Positions 1 through 5,102 of a DNA stretch of 5,102 bases are shown piece by piece. The notes under the pieces were generated by a model. The model saw only the letters and a list, made by a program, of their open reading frames with translations. It was not told the origin of the DNA and did not search any database. The position numbers and the translations under genes were made by a program. This stretch comes from Aquabacterium sp. GTDB taxonomy: Bacteria > Pseudomonadota > Gammaproteobacteria > Burkholderiales > Burkholderiaceae_C. Location: the NCBI GenBank assembly GCA_017989885.1, contig JAGNPA010000168.1:1-5102 (forward strand). Reading direction: 5' to 3'. Every line of letters starts with the position of its first letter. Position 1 is the first letter of the stretch.

Positions 1-17
1 TCTCGCACATCCATCCC

Positions 18-2321
18 ATGACCACGACACACAACCTTGGCTTTCCCCGCATCGGCGCCCAGCGTGAACTGAAGTTCGCACTCGAGGCTTACTGGAAAGG
101 GGCCTCTTCGCGCGAACAGCTGCAGGCCTTGGGCGCCCAACTCCGCCAACGCCATTGGGCCAACCAGGCCGACCTTGATCTGGTGCCCTTGGGCGACTTC
201 GCCTTTTACGACCAGATGCTGGACATGAGCTTCACGCTGGGCAATCTGCCTGAACGTGTCCAGGGTTTCCAGGGCGACGCGCTGGACAACTACTTTCGCG
301 TGGCCCGTGGCCGCTCCGCCCAGTCCAACGATGCCCACGCGGCGTGCTGTGGCGCCGGCGTGGCCGCAGGCGAGATGACCAAGTGGTTTGACACCAACTA
401 CCACTACATCGTCCCCGAGTTCACGGCGGACACGACCTTCCAGCTGGACGCCTCCCGCCTGCTGGCGCAGCTGGCCGAGGCCCGCCAGCAAGGTGTTCCC
501 GCCAAGCCCGTGATCATCGGCCCGGTGACCTACCTGGCCCTGGGCAAGGCCAAGGACGGCTCGGACAAGCTCGCCTTGTTGCCTCGGCTGCTGCCGGTGT
601 ACGCACAGTTGCTGGACACCCTGGCCCAGCAGGGCGTGAGCTGGGTGCAGATCGACGAGCCGCTGCTGGTGACCGAGCTGGACGCGGACTGGAAGCACGC
701 TTTCACCACCGCCTACCACCACCTCAAAAGCAGCCGCGTCCAACTGCTGCTGACCACCTACTTTGGGCCGCTGCAGGAGAATCTGCACCTGGCGGCGAAC
801 CTGCCCGTGGCCGGGCTGCACCTCGACGCCATCCAGGGGCGTGACGACCTCCCGTCCTTGCTGAACCTGCTGCCCAGCCACAAGGTGCTGTCGCTGGGCG
901 TGATCAACGGTCGCAACATCTGGAAGACCGACCTGAACGCCACGCTGGACTGGCTGGAGCCCCTCGCGGCACGCCTGGGCGAGCGCCTGTGGATCGCGCC
1001 CTCGTGTTCGCTGCTGCACGTGCCGGTGGACCTGCGCAGCGAGCCGCAACTCGATGCCGAGGTGGCATCCTGGCTGGCCTTTGCCTTGCAAAAGTTGGAC
1101 GAGCTTCAGGTGCTGGCCGCCGCACTGAAGCACGGCCGCGCGACGGTGCAGGCCCAGCTCGACGCCAACCAGTCTGCCATCGACGCCCGGCGCCGCTCAC
1201 CCCGTGTGCACAACCCGGCCGTCAAAGCCGCTGTGGCTGCGATCAGCCCCGAACTCGGTCAACGCCTGCGCCCCTACACCCAGCGTGCCCCCAAGCAGGC
1301 GGCCTTGCTCAAGCTGCCGGCGTTCCCCACCACCACGATCGGCTCCTTCCCGCAAACCGCCGAGATCCGCCAGGCGCGCAGCGCCTACAAAGCGGGTAGC
1401 CTGGACGAAACCGGCTACCAGGCCGCCATGCGCGCCGAGATTGCCCGCAGCGTGCGCGAGCAAGAGGCGTTGGACCTGGATGTGCTGGTGCACGGTGAGG
1501 CCGAGCGCAACGACATGGTCGAGTACTTCGGCGAGCAGCTCGAAGGCTATGCCTTCACGCAGTTCGGCTGGGTGCAGTCTTATGGCTCACGCTGCGTGAA
1601 GCCACCCATCCTGTTTGGTGACATCCGTCGCCCCCAGCCGATGACCGTGGCCTGGACCCAGTACGCCCAGTCGCTGACCCAGCGCCCCATGAAGGGCATG
1701 CTCACCGGCCCGGTCACGATCTTGAACTGGTCCTTCGTGCGCGACGATCAGCCGCGCCAGGTGTCCTGCTACCAGCTGGCGCTGGCCATTCGCGAAGAAG
1801 TGCTGGACCTGGAAAAGGCCGGCGTGCGCGTGATCCAGATCGACGAAGCCGCCTTGCGCGAAGGCCTGCCGCTGCGCAAGTCGCAATGGCCGTCTTACCT
1901 GGGCTGGGCGGTGGAGTCGTTCCGCATCACGGCCAACGGCGTGGCCGACGAAACCCAGATCCACACCCACATGTGTTACTCGGAGTTCAACGACATCATC
2001 GCGTCCATCGCCGAGATGGACGCCGATGTGATCACGATCGAGACCTCACGCTCCGACATGGAATTGCTCGATGCCTTCGAGCACTTTCAGTATCCCAACC
2101 AGATCGGTCCGGGCGTGTACGACATCCACTCTCCCAACATCCCGTCGCAGGCCCACATCGAGCATCTCATGCAGAAGGCCGCCGAACGCATCCCGGCCGA
2201 ACGCCTCTGGGTCAACCCGGACTGTGGCCTCAAGACCCGCCAGTGGCCCGAGGTCATCCCGGCGCTTGCTCACATGGTGGCCGCTGCCAAGGCGCTGCGA
2301 CAGGCGGCTGTGGCGGCCTGA
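18..2321 (+). CDS. metE: Cobalamin-independent methionine synthase (5-methyltetrahydropteroyltriglutamate-homocysteine methyltransferase)
   Basis: Cytoplasmic zinc enzyme that transfers the methyl group of 5-methyltetrahydrofolate-triglutamate to homocysteine, the last step of methionine synthesis, without vitamin B12. The 767-residue product aligns along its whole length with the 753-residue E. coli MetE: N-terminal barrel (about 1-400, beginning LGFPRIG with NYHYIVPEF near 127-135) and C-terminal catalytic barrel (about 430-767). By alignment the zinc ligands are H651 and C653 (HTHMC), E675 (TIETSRSD) and C736 (NPDCGLKT). The homocysteine site is IGSFPQT from 441 plus E494 (HGEAERND), folate-contacting D609 lies in IDEAALREG, and the likely proton donor is H704 (DIHSPN). 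All are present, so it should be active. Compared with E. coli it has a short insertion near 100-117 containing C110-C111, and S655 where E. coli has the redox-sensitive Cys645. The ATG at 18 fits the family N terminus, but the 17 bases before it show no clear Shine-Dalgarno. Regulation (MetR or a B12 riboswitch in relatives) cannot be judged because upstream DNA is missing. Confidence 0.98.
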   Translation: MTTTHNLGFPRIGAQRELKFALEAYWKGASSREQLQALGAQLRQRHWANQADLDLVPLGDFAFYDQMLDMSFTLGNLPERVQGFQGDALDNYFRVARGRSAQSNDAHAACCGAGVAAGEMTKWFDTNYHYIVPEFTADTTFQLDASRLLAQLAEARQQGVPAKPVIIGPVTYLALGKAKDGSDKLALLPRLLPVYAQLLDTLAQQGVSWVQIDEPLLVTELDADWKHAFTTAYHHLKSSRVQLLLTTYFGPLQENLHLAANLPVAGLHLDAIQGRDDLPSLLNLLPSHKVLSLGVINGRNIWKTDLNATLDWLEPLAARLGERLWIAPSCSLLHVPVDLRSEPQLDAEVASWLAFALQKLDELQVLAAALKHGRATVQAQLDANQSAIDARRRSPRVHNPAVKAAVAAISPELGQRLRPYTQRAPKQAALLKLPAFPTTTIGSFPQTAEIRQARSAYKAGSLDETGYQAAMRAEIARSVREQEALDLDVLVHGEAERNDMVEYFGEQLEGYAFTQFGWVQSYGSRCVKPPILFGDIRRPQPMTVAWTQYAQSLTQRPMKGMLTGPVTILNWSFVRDDQPRQVSCYQLALAIREEVLDLEKAGVRVIQIDEAALREGLPLRKSQWPSYLGWAVESFRITANGVADETQIHTHMCYSEFNDIIASIAEMDADVITIETSRSDMELLDAFEHFQYPNQIGPGVYDIHSPNIPSQAHIEHLMQKAAERIPAERLWVNPDCGLKTRQWPEVIPALAHMVAAAKALRQAAVAA

Positions 2322-2341
2322 GTGCGCCATCATTTGGGTGG

Positions 2342-2364
2342 CATGAGCTTCAGGGGGCCTCATG
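2342..2364. terminator. Weak hairpin in the metE/cytochrome convergent gap; doubtful terminator
   Basis: The 60-base gap between the converging metE and cytochrome genes (2322-2381) has an inverted repeat CATGAG (2342-2347) / CTCATG (2359-2364) with an 11-base G-rich loop. The right arm is part of an 8-base palindrome CTCATGAG (2359-2366), which could instead form a CCTC/GAGG stem (2358-2361 with 2366-2369). A second small stem, TGTCA/TGACA, sits at 2380-2395 over the cytochrome stop codon. Neither has a run of T on either strand, so none looks like a standard intrinsic terminator. One of them may still mark transcript ends, or termination may be Rho-dependent. Confidence 0.2.
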
Positions 2365-2381
2365 AGAGGGGCATGGGAGTG

Positions 2382-2702
2382 TCATTTGAGTGACAGCACC
2401 CAGGCGCTCAACTGGCGCGCTTCGGCAGAGCTGACCTGGCTTTGGGCCGGCATGGGCCCCATCGGCATCTTCCACACCCCACCGCCGCCTTTGAGGATTT
2501 TCTCGGCCAGTTTGGCTTCCATGCCTTTCTGGCCGCGGTACTTGCTGGCCACGTCTTTGAGGGACGGGCCCAGGACCGCCTTGTCCACACCGTGGCAACT
2601 CAGGCAGGCTTTGCGCTGTGCCAAAGCCTGATCCGCCAAGGCGGGGGTGACCGCTGTGACACTCAGGCACAGGGCGAGGAGGCTCAAGTGGGCAATCTTC
2701 AT
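2382..2702 (-). CDS. Periplasmic class I cytochrome c, c551/c552 type
   Basis: Small soluble electron carrier, 106 residues. It starts with a Sec signal peptide: K2, a hydrophobic stretch at about 4-18, and a likely cleavage after A23 (PALA before DQAL). That leaves a mature domain of about 83 residues, close to the usual size of cytochrome c551. The single haem-binding motif is CLSCH at 33-37, giving covalent haem attachment through C33 and C36 with H37 as proximal ligand. GPSLKDVASKY (45-55) is the typical family segment after it. The distal Met ligand lies in GVWKMPMGPMPAQ (75-87): M84 best matches the PMP motif of the family, with M81 as an alternative. The C-terminal helix is ARQLSAWVL (95-103). 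A purine-rich ribosome site precedes the ATG. It is a lone gene, convergent with metE and divergent from the Trp-rich gene, with no oxidase or dehydrogenase partner in view. Donor and acceptor are therefore unknown. Haem attachment needs the cell's cytochrome c maturation system. Confidence 0.95.
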   Translation of the reverse strand: MKIAHLSLLALCLSVTAVTPALADQALAQRKACLSCHGVDKAVLGPSLKDVASKYRGQKGMEAKLAEKILKGGGGVWKMPMGPMPAQSQVSSAEARQLSAWVLSLK

Positions 2703-2707
2703 GGATT

Positions 2708-2714
2708 TCCTTTT
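2708..2714 (-). promoter_or_regulatory. Ribosome binding site of the cytochrome c gene
   Basis: On the minus strand this reads AAAAGGA, five bases before the ATG whose first base is 2702. It supports that start, which also gives a complete signal peptide. I found no convincing sigma-70 promoter for this gene in 2703-2821. Confidence 0.7.
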
Positions 2715-2733
2715 CCGCGCGCGGTCATTCCGG

Positions 2734-2748
2734 TTGAAAATGTCTCAA
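2734..2748. repeat. 15-base dyad TTGA-N7-TCAA in the divergent intergenic region
   Basis: TTGA (2734-2737) and TCAA (2745-2748) are inverted arms around seven bases. The dyad overlaps the -35 of the candidate rightward promoter and lies about 32 bases upstream of the cytochrome start codon. It fits the loose T-N11-A pattern of LysR-type regulator sites (T2735, A2747) and could be a shared operator. Arms of four bases are short enough to arise by chance, so the assignment is tentative. Confidence 0.25.
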
Positions 2749-2762
2749 CAATAACGTGCAAT
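2734..2762 (+). promoter_or_regulatory. Candidate sigma-70 promoter for the Trp-rich gene
   Basis: TTGAAA (2734-2739, five of six matches to the -35 consensus) is separated by 17 bases from TGCAAT (2757-2762, four of six to the -10 consensus). Transcription would start near 2769, giving a 5' leader of about 50 bases before the ATG at 2822. An alternative pair, TTGACC (2775-2780) and TTTCAT (2798-2803), also has a 17-base spacer. It would start at about 2810, inside the Shine-Dalgarno site, and is therefore less likely. Confidence 0.35.
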
Positions 2763-2806
2763 CCCATGGTGGGGTTGACCGTGGTGCTTCGTGCCAGTTT
2801 CATGGC

Positions 2807-2814
2807 AGAAGGAG
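2807..2814 (+). promoter_or_regulatory. Strong ribosome binding site fixing the start of the Trp-rich gene
   Basis: AGAAGGAG lies seven bases before the ATG at 2822. It selects this ATG over the longer reading frame open from 2756, whose first codons would encode a polar stretch with no such site in front. Confidence 0.8.
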
Positions 2815-2821
2815 TGATGCA

Positions 2822-3076
2822 ATGTGGTTCGTGGCAATTGGCGTCGTGATGGCGCTCATGCAATTTTTCGGGATTGGTCCCCTGGCCAGTTGGACTTGGG
2901 CCAACGACTGGTTCATGTTGCTGCTGCCTTTCGCCTTGGCCGTGGCTTGGTGGGCCTGGTGCGACGCAACGGGTTACACCCGCAAAAAGGCCATGGCGCG
3001 CGACGACGAGCGCCGTGACGCGCGCCGCCAGAAGGCCATTGATGCGCTGGGCCTGAAACGGGGTGGTCGCAAGTAA
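2822..3076 (+). CDS. Small Trp-rich two-helix membrane protein (TIGR04438-like)
   Basis: An 84-residue protein of unknown function. It begins MWFVAIGVVMALMQFFGIG, a first membrane helix at about 2-20. A short Trp-rich turn follows (SWTWANDW, 23-30), then a second helix at about 31-47 ending AVAWWAWC, and a charged tail from 53 to 84 with 13 Arg/Lys against 5 Asp/Glu. Seven residues are Trp (2, 24, 26, 30, 43, 44, 46). By the positive-inside rule both ends should face the cytoplasm, with the SWTWAND turn in the periplasm. Length, opening MWF and Trp pattern resemble the small Trp-rich family I recall as TIGR04438 from betaproteobacteria; this is from memory, not a search. The start at 2822 is backed by a strong Shine-Dalgarno site. 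The gene is divergent from the cytochrome gene and 78 bases upstream of ilvD in the same direction. No enzymatic motif is visible, and I do not infer a function. Confidence 0.85.
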   Translation: MWFVAIGVVMALMQFFGIGPLASWTWANDWFMLLLPFALAVAWWAWCDATGYTRKKAMARDDERRDARRQKAIDALGLKRGGRK

Positions 3077-3109
3077 GGGCATCGGTCAGCAGGGGCAAGT
3101 GTCGCGGGC

Positions 3110-3115
3110 TAAAAT
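3110..3115 (+). promoter_or_regulatory. Probable -10 element of the ilvD promoter
   Basis: TAAAAT, five of six matches to the -10 consensus, within GGGCTAAAATC. It predicts a transcription start near 3121-3123 and a leader of just over 30 bases. The expected -35 position (about 3086-3092) is poor (CAGCAG or TCAGCA), which suggests a weak or activator-dependent promoter. The 78-base gap contains no start codon followed by Ile/Val/Leu-rich codons, so there is no sign of a leader-peptide attenuator. Some read-through from the Trp-rich gene is possible because no terminator is visible between them. Confidence 0.5.
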
Positions 3116-3118
3116 CGA

Positions 3119-3132
3119 TTCTCTTCAGAGAA
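3119..3132. repeat. 14-base inverted repeat at the predicted ilvD transcription start
   Basis: TTCTCT (3119-3124) and AGAGAA (3127-3132) are perfect inverted arms around TC. In DNA it could be an operator immediately downstream of the -10 element. In RNA it could form only a five-pair stem with a four-base loop at the extreme 5' end of the message. There is no T tract after it, so it is not a terminator for the Trp-rich gene. Confidence 0.45.
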
Positions 3133-3143
3133 CCCACCTGCCC

Positions 3144-3147
3144 GGAG
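3144..3147 (+). promoter_or_regulatory. Ribosome binding site of ilvD
   Basis: GGAG, seven bases before the ATG at 3155, supports that start codon. The encoded N terminus MPQYRS also matches the start of E. coli IlvD (MPKYRS). Confidence 0.65.
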
Positions 3148-3154
3148 CCCCTCC

Positions 3155-5005
3155 ATGCCTCAGTATCGTTCCCGTACCTCCACCGCCGGCCGCAACATGG
3201 CCGGTGCCCGTGCCCTGTGGCGTGCCACCGGCATGAAGGACGGTGACTTCGAGAAGCCGATCATCGCCATCGCGAACAGCTTCACCCAGTTCGTGCCCGG
3301 CCACGTGCACCTGAAGGACCTGGGCCAGCTGGTCGCCCGCGAGATCGAAGCCGCCGGCGGTGTGGCCAAAGAGTTCAACACCATCGCGGTCGACGACGGC
3401 ATCGCCATGGGCCACGGCGGCATGCTGTACTCGCTGCCCTCGCGCGACCTGATCGCTGACAGCGTCGAGTACATGGTCAATGCCCACACGGCTGACGCGC
3501 TGGTGTGCATCTCCAACTGCGACAAGATCACCCCGGGCATGTTGATGGCCGCGCTGCGCCTGAACATCCCCGTGATCTTTGTCTCCGGCGGGCCGATGGA
3601 AGCCGGCAAGGTCAAGTTGGAGGGCAAGGTCATCTCGCTCGACCTGGTCGATGCCATGGTCAAGGCCGCCGACAAGAACTGCTCCGACGAGGAAGTGGCC
3701 GCCGTTGAGCGTTCGGCTTGCCCCACCTGCGGTTCCTGCTCGGGCATGTTCACGGCCAACTCCATGAACTGCCTGACCGAAGCCCTGGGCCTGTCCCTGC
3801 CGGGCAACGGCACCACGCTGGCCACCCATGCTGACCGTGAACAGCTGTTCCGCAAGGCTGGTCGCACCATCGTCGATCTGGCCAAGCGCTACTACGAGCA
3901 AGACGACGAAAGCGCGCTGCCGCGCAACATCGCCACTTTCCAGGCCTTTGAGAACGCTGTCGCGCTCGACGTCGCCATGGGCGGCTCCACCAACACCGTG
4001 CTGCACCTGCTGGCAGCCGCGCGCGAAGCCAACGTCAACTTCACCATGGCTGACATCGACCGCATGTCGCGCAAGGTGCCTTGCCTGAGCAAGGTCGCCC
4101 CCGCCGTGCCCGACGTCCACATCGAAGACGTGCACCGCGCGGGCGGCATCATGGCCATCCTGGGCGAGCTGGCCCGTGGCGGTCTGCTGCACACCGACCT
4201 GCCCACCGTCCACAGCCGCACCATGGCCGACGCCATTGCCCAGTGGGACATCAAGGTCACCAACGACGAGGCCGTGCACCACTTCTACAAGGCCGCGCCC
4301 GGTGGCGTGCCCACCCAGGTGGCTTTCTCGCAAGACAGCCGCTGGAAGAAGCTCGACCTCGACCGTGAACATGGCGTGATCCGCTCCAAAGAGCACGCGT
4401 TCACGCAAGACGGCGGCCTGGCCGTGCTCTACGGCAACATCGCCGAGAAGGGCTGCATCGTCAAGACCGCCGGTGTGGACGAGTCCATCTGGAAGTTCAC
4501 CGGCAAGGCCCGCGTCTACGAAAGCCAGGAAGACGCCGTCGAAGGCATCCTGGGTGAGCAGGTGCAGGCTGGCGACGTGGTCATCATCCGCTACGAAGGC
4601 CCCAAGGGTGGCCCCGGTATGCAGGAAATGCTCTACCCCACGTCCTACCTCAAGAGCCGTGGCCTGGGCAAGGAGTGCGCCTTGCTGACCGACGGTCGCT
4701 TCTCGGGTGGCACCTCGGGCCTGTCCATCGGTCACGCTTCGCCGGAAGCGGCGCAAGGCGGCGCCATCGGCCTGGTGGAAGATGGCGACACGATCGAGAT
4801 CGACATCCCTAACCGCCGCATCCGCCTGGCCATCAGCGATGCCGACATGGCCGCTCGCCGCGCAGCCATGGAAGCCAAGGGGGCCGCCGCCTGGAAGCCT
4901 GCCAACCGCGAGCGCGTCGTCTCGGCCGCGCTGCAGGCCTATGCCTTGATGACCACCTCGGCTGACACTGGCGCGGTGCGTGACATCACTCAGCTTCAGC
5001 GCTGA
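3155..5005 (+). CDS. ilvD: Dihydroxy-acid dehydratase
   Basis: Cytoplasmic iron-sulfur enzyme that dehydrates 2,3-dihydroxyisovalerate and 2,3-dihydroxy-3-methylvalerate to the 2-keto acids leading to valine and isoleucine; the valine branch also feeds leucine and pantothenate. At 616 residues it matches the E. coli IlvD length exactly, and residue numbers can be compared directly. The cluster cysteines are C122 (SNCDKITPG) and C195 (CPTCGSCSG). Magnesium and substrate residues are D81 ([12 protein letters not shown]), D123, K124 (the lysine that is carbamylated in the family), E491 ([10 protein letters not shown]) and the catalytic base S517 ([10 protein letters not shown]). GGSTNT at 276-281 and the C-terminal segment IEIDIPNR (547-554) are also typical. 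The N-terminal loop [12 protein letters not shown] carries no cysteine, as in E. coli, which points to the oxygen-sensitive cluster subgroup; that is an inference. Nothing is truncated. It is the last gene of its direction in the window, and its end overlaps a leftward reading frame. Confidence 0.98.
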   Translation: MPQYRSRTSTAGRNMAGARALWRATGMKDGDFEKPIIAIANSFTQFVPGHVHLKDLGQLVAREIEAAGGVAKEFNTIAVDDGIAMGHGGMLYSLPSRDLIADSVEYMVNAHTADALVCISNCDKITPGMLMAALRLNIPVIFVSGGPMEAGKVKLEGKVISLDLVDAMVKAADKNCSDEEVAAVERSACPTCGSCSGMFTANSMNCLTEALGLSLPGNGTTLATHADREQLFRKAGRTIVDLAKRYYEQDDESALPRNIATFQAFENAVALDVAMGGSTNTVLHLLAAAREANVNFTMADIDRMSRKVPCLSKVAPAVPDVHIEDVHRAGGIMAILGELARGGLLHTDLPTVHSRTMADAIAQWDIKVTNDEAVHHFYKAAPGGVPTQVAFSQDSRWKKLDLDREHGVIRSKEHAFTQDGGLAVLYGNIAEKGCIVKTAGVDESIWKFTGKARVYESQEDAVEGILGEQVQAGDVVIIRYEGPKGGPGMQEMLYPTSYLKSRGLGKECALLTDGRFSGGTSGLSIGHASPEAAQGGAIGLVEDGDTIEIDIPNRRIRLAISDADMAARRAAMEAKGAAAWKPANRERVVSAALQAYALMTTSADTGAVRDITQLQR

Positions 5006-5102
5006 GGATCGGCGCGGTCGCTGTCCAGCCGCTTGAGCTGGGCGGCGGCCATCGCGCCATACATCGGCGGGCTGATCACCCGCGACACGCCACTGGCAAC
5101 CA
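4996..5102 (-). CDS. C-terminal tail of an unidentified leftward gene (partial)
   Basis: On the minus strand a frame is open from the window edge to a TGA at 4996-4998, giving 34 residues that begin [15 protein letters not shown] and end [13 protein letters not shown]. Nearly all third codon positions are G or C, as in the flanking real genes, and the tail ends with a plausible charged helix ([12 protein letters not shown]). No competing rightward start is seen in this stretch. If real, its last codons overlap the last ten bases of ilvD, tail to tail, leaving no room for a separate terminator. The protein family cannot be recognised from so short a tail. Confidence 0.5.
   Translation of the reverse strand, partial: VASGVSRVISPPMYGAMAAAQLKRLDSDRADPQR

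Noticed and set aside
1204..1599. Overlapping open frames on both strands inside metE and ilvD (for example 1204-1599, 1587-1970, 3160-3885)
   Set aside because: They are Arg/Pro/Ala/Ser-rich or antisense translations of confirmed coding sequence, without ribosome sites or recognisable motifs.
1839..1856. IDEAAL in MetE in place of the IDEPAL of E. coli
   Set aside because: From memory this Ala variant is common in MetE of other proteobacteria, and the functional D609 and E610 are unchanged, so it is not a defect.
2734..2748. The TTGA/TCAA dyad as an FNR/Anr site or a MetR box
   Set aside because: FNR sites need TTGA-N6-TCAA and this has N7. As a MetR box (TGAA-N5-TTCA) it has one mismatch, but such near matches are frequent by chance and neither flanking gene is a methionine gene.
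2756..2821. A longer version of the Trp-rich protein starting upstream at GTG 2756
   Set aside because: The added 22 residues are polar and unlike the family, would place a charged segment ahead of the first helix, and start without a ribosome site. The ATG at 2822 has AGAAGGAG at ideal spacing.
3125..4756. A very long leftward open frame (543 codons) opposite ilvD
   Set aside because: It is the mirror of the ilvD codons: the translation is a monotonous mix of H, V, G, D and Q with no domain, typical of the antisense strand of a GC-rich gene. ilvD on the other strand matches its family along its full length.
1..5102. Mobile elements, CRISPR arrays, tRNA or rRNA genes, or a new multi-gene system
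   Set aside because: No repeat arrays, transposase motifs, terminal inverted repeats or tRNA-like folds were seen. The gene content is conserved biosynthesis plus a cytochrome and a small membrane protein.

Overview
The window looks like an ordinary chromosomal stretch from a high-GC betaproteobacterium, most likely Burkholderiales and probably Comamonadaceae. The pointers are the strong G/C preference at third codon positions, the betaproteobacterial style of MetE, and a small Trp-rich membrane protein of a type I associate with this group. The placement is inferred from gene content and style; no rRNA or other marker is present.

Layout, left to right. (1) metE (18-2321, +) is a complete cobalamin-independent methionine synthase, with only 17 bases upstream, so its promoter and any regulator lie outside the window. 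(2) A 60-base convergent gap separates it from a small periplasmic class I cytochrome c of the c551/c552 type (2382-2702, -). (3) A 119-base divergent intergenic region (2703-2821) holds the cytochrome ribosome site, a candidate rightward promoter and a small dyad. (4) A short two-helix Trp-rich membrane protein follows (2822-3076, +); its start is set by a strong Shine-Dalgarno site. (5) A 78-base gap (3077-3154) carries a good -10 element and a 14-base inverted repeat at the expected transcription start. (6) ilvD (3155-5005, +) is a complete dihydroxyacid dehydratase with all catalytic and metal ligands. (7) The last ~100 bases hold the C-terminal tail of an unidentified leftward gene whose stop codon overlaps the end of ilvD by 10 bases.

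The two large genes are housekeeping amino-acid biosynthesis: metE makes methionine, and ilvD carries out a late step of isoleucine/valine (and indirectly leucine and pantothenate) synthesis. They do not form an operon together, because the leftward cytochrome gene lies between them. The Trp-rich gene and ilvD could be partly co-transcribed, but ilvD appears to have its own promoter. I see no mobile element, CRISPR array, tRNA or rRNA, and no evidence of a new multi-gene system. The most noteworthy points are the uncharacterised Trp-rich protein, the dyad at the ilvD start site, and a Cys-to-Ser change in MetE at the position known in E. coli as the oxidation-sensitive residue.
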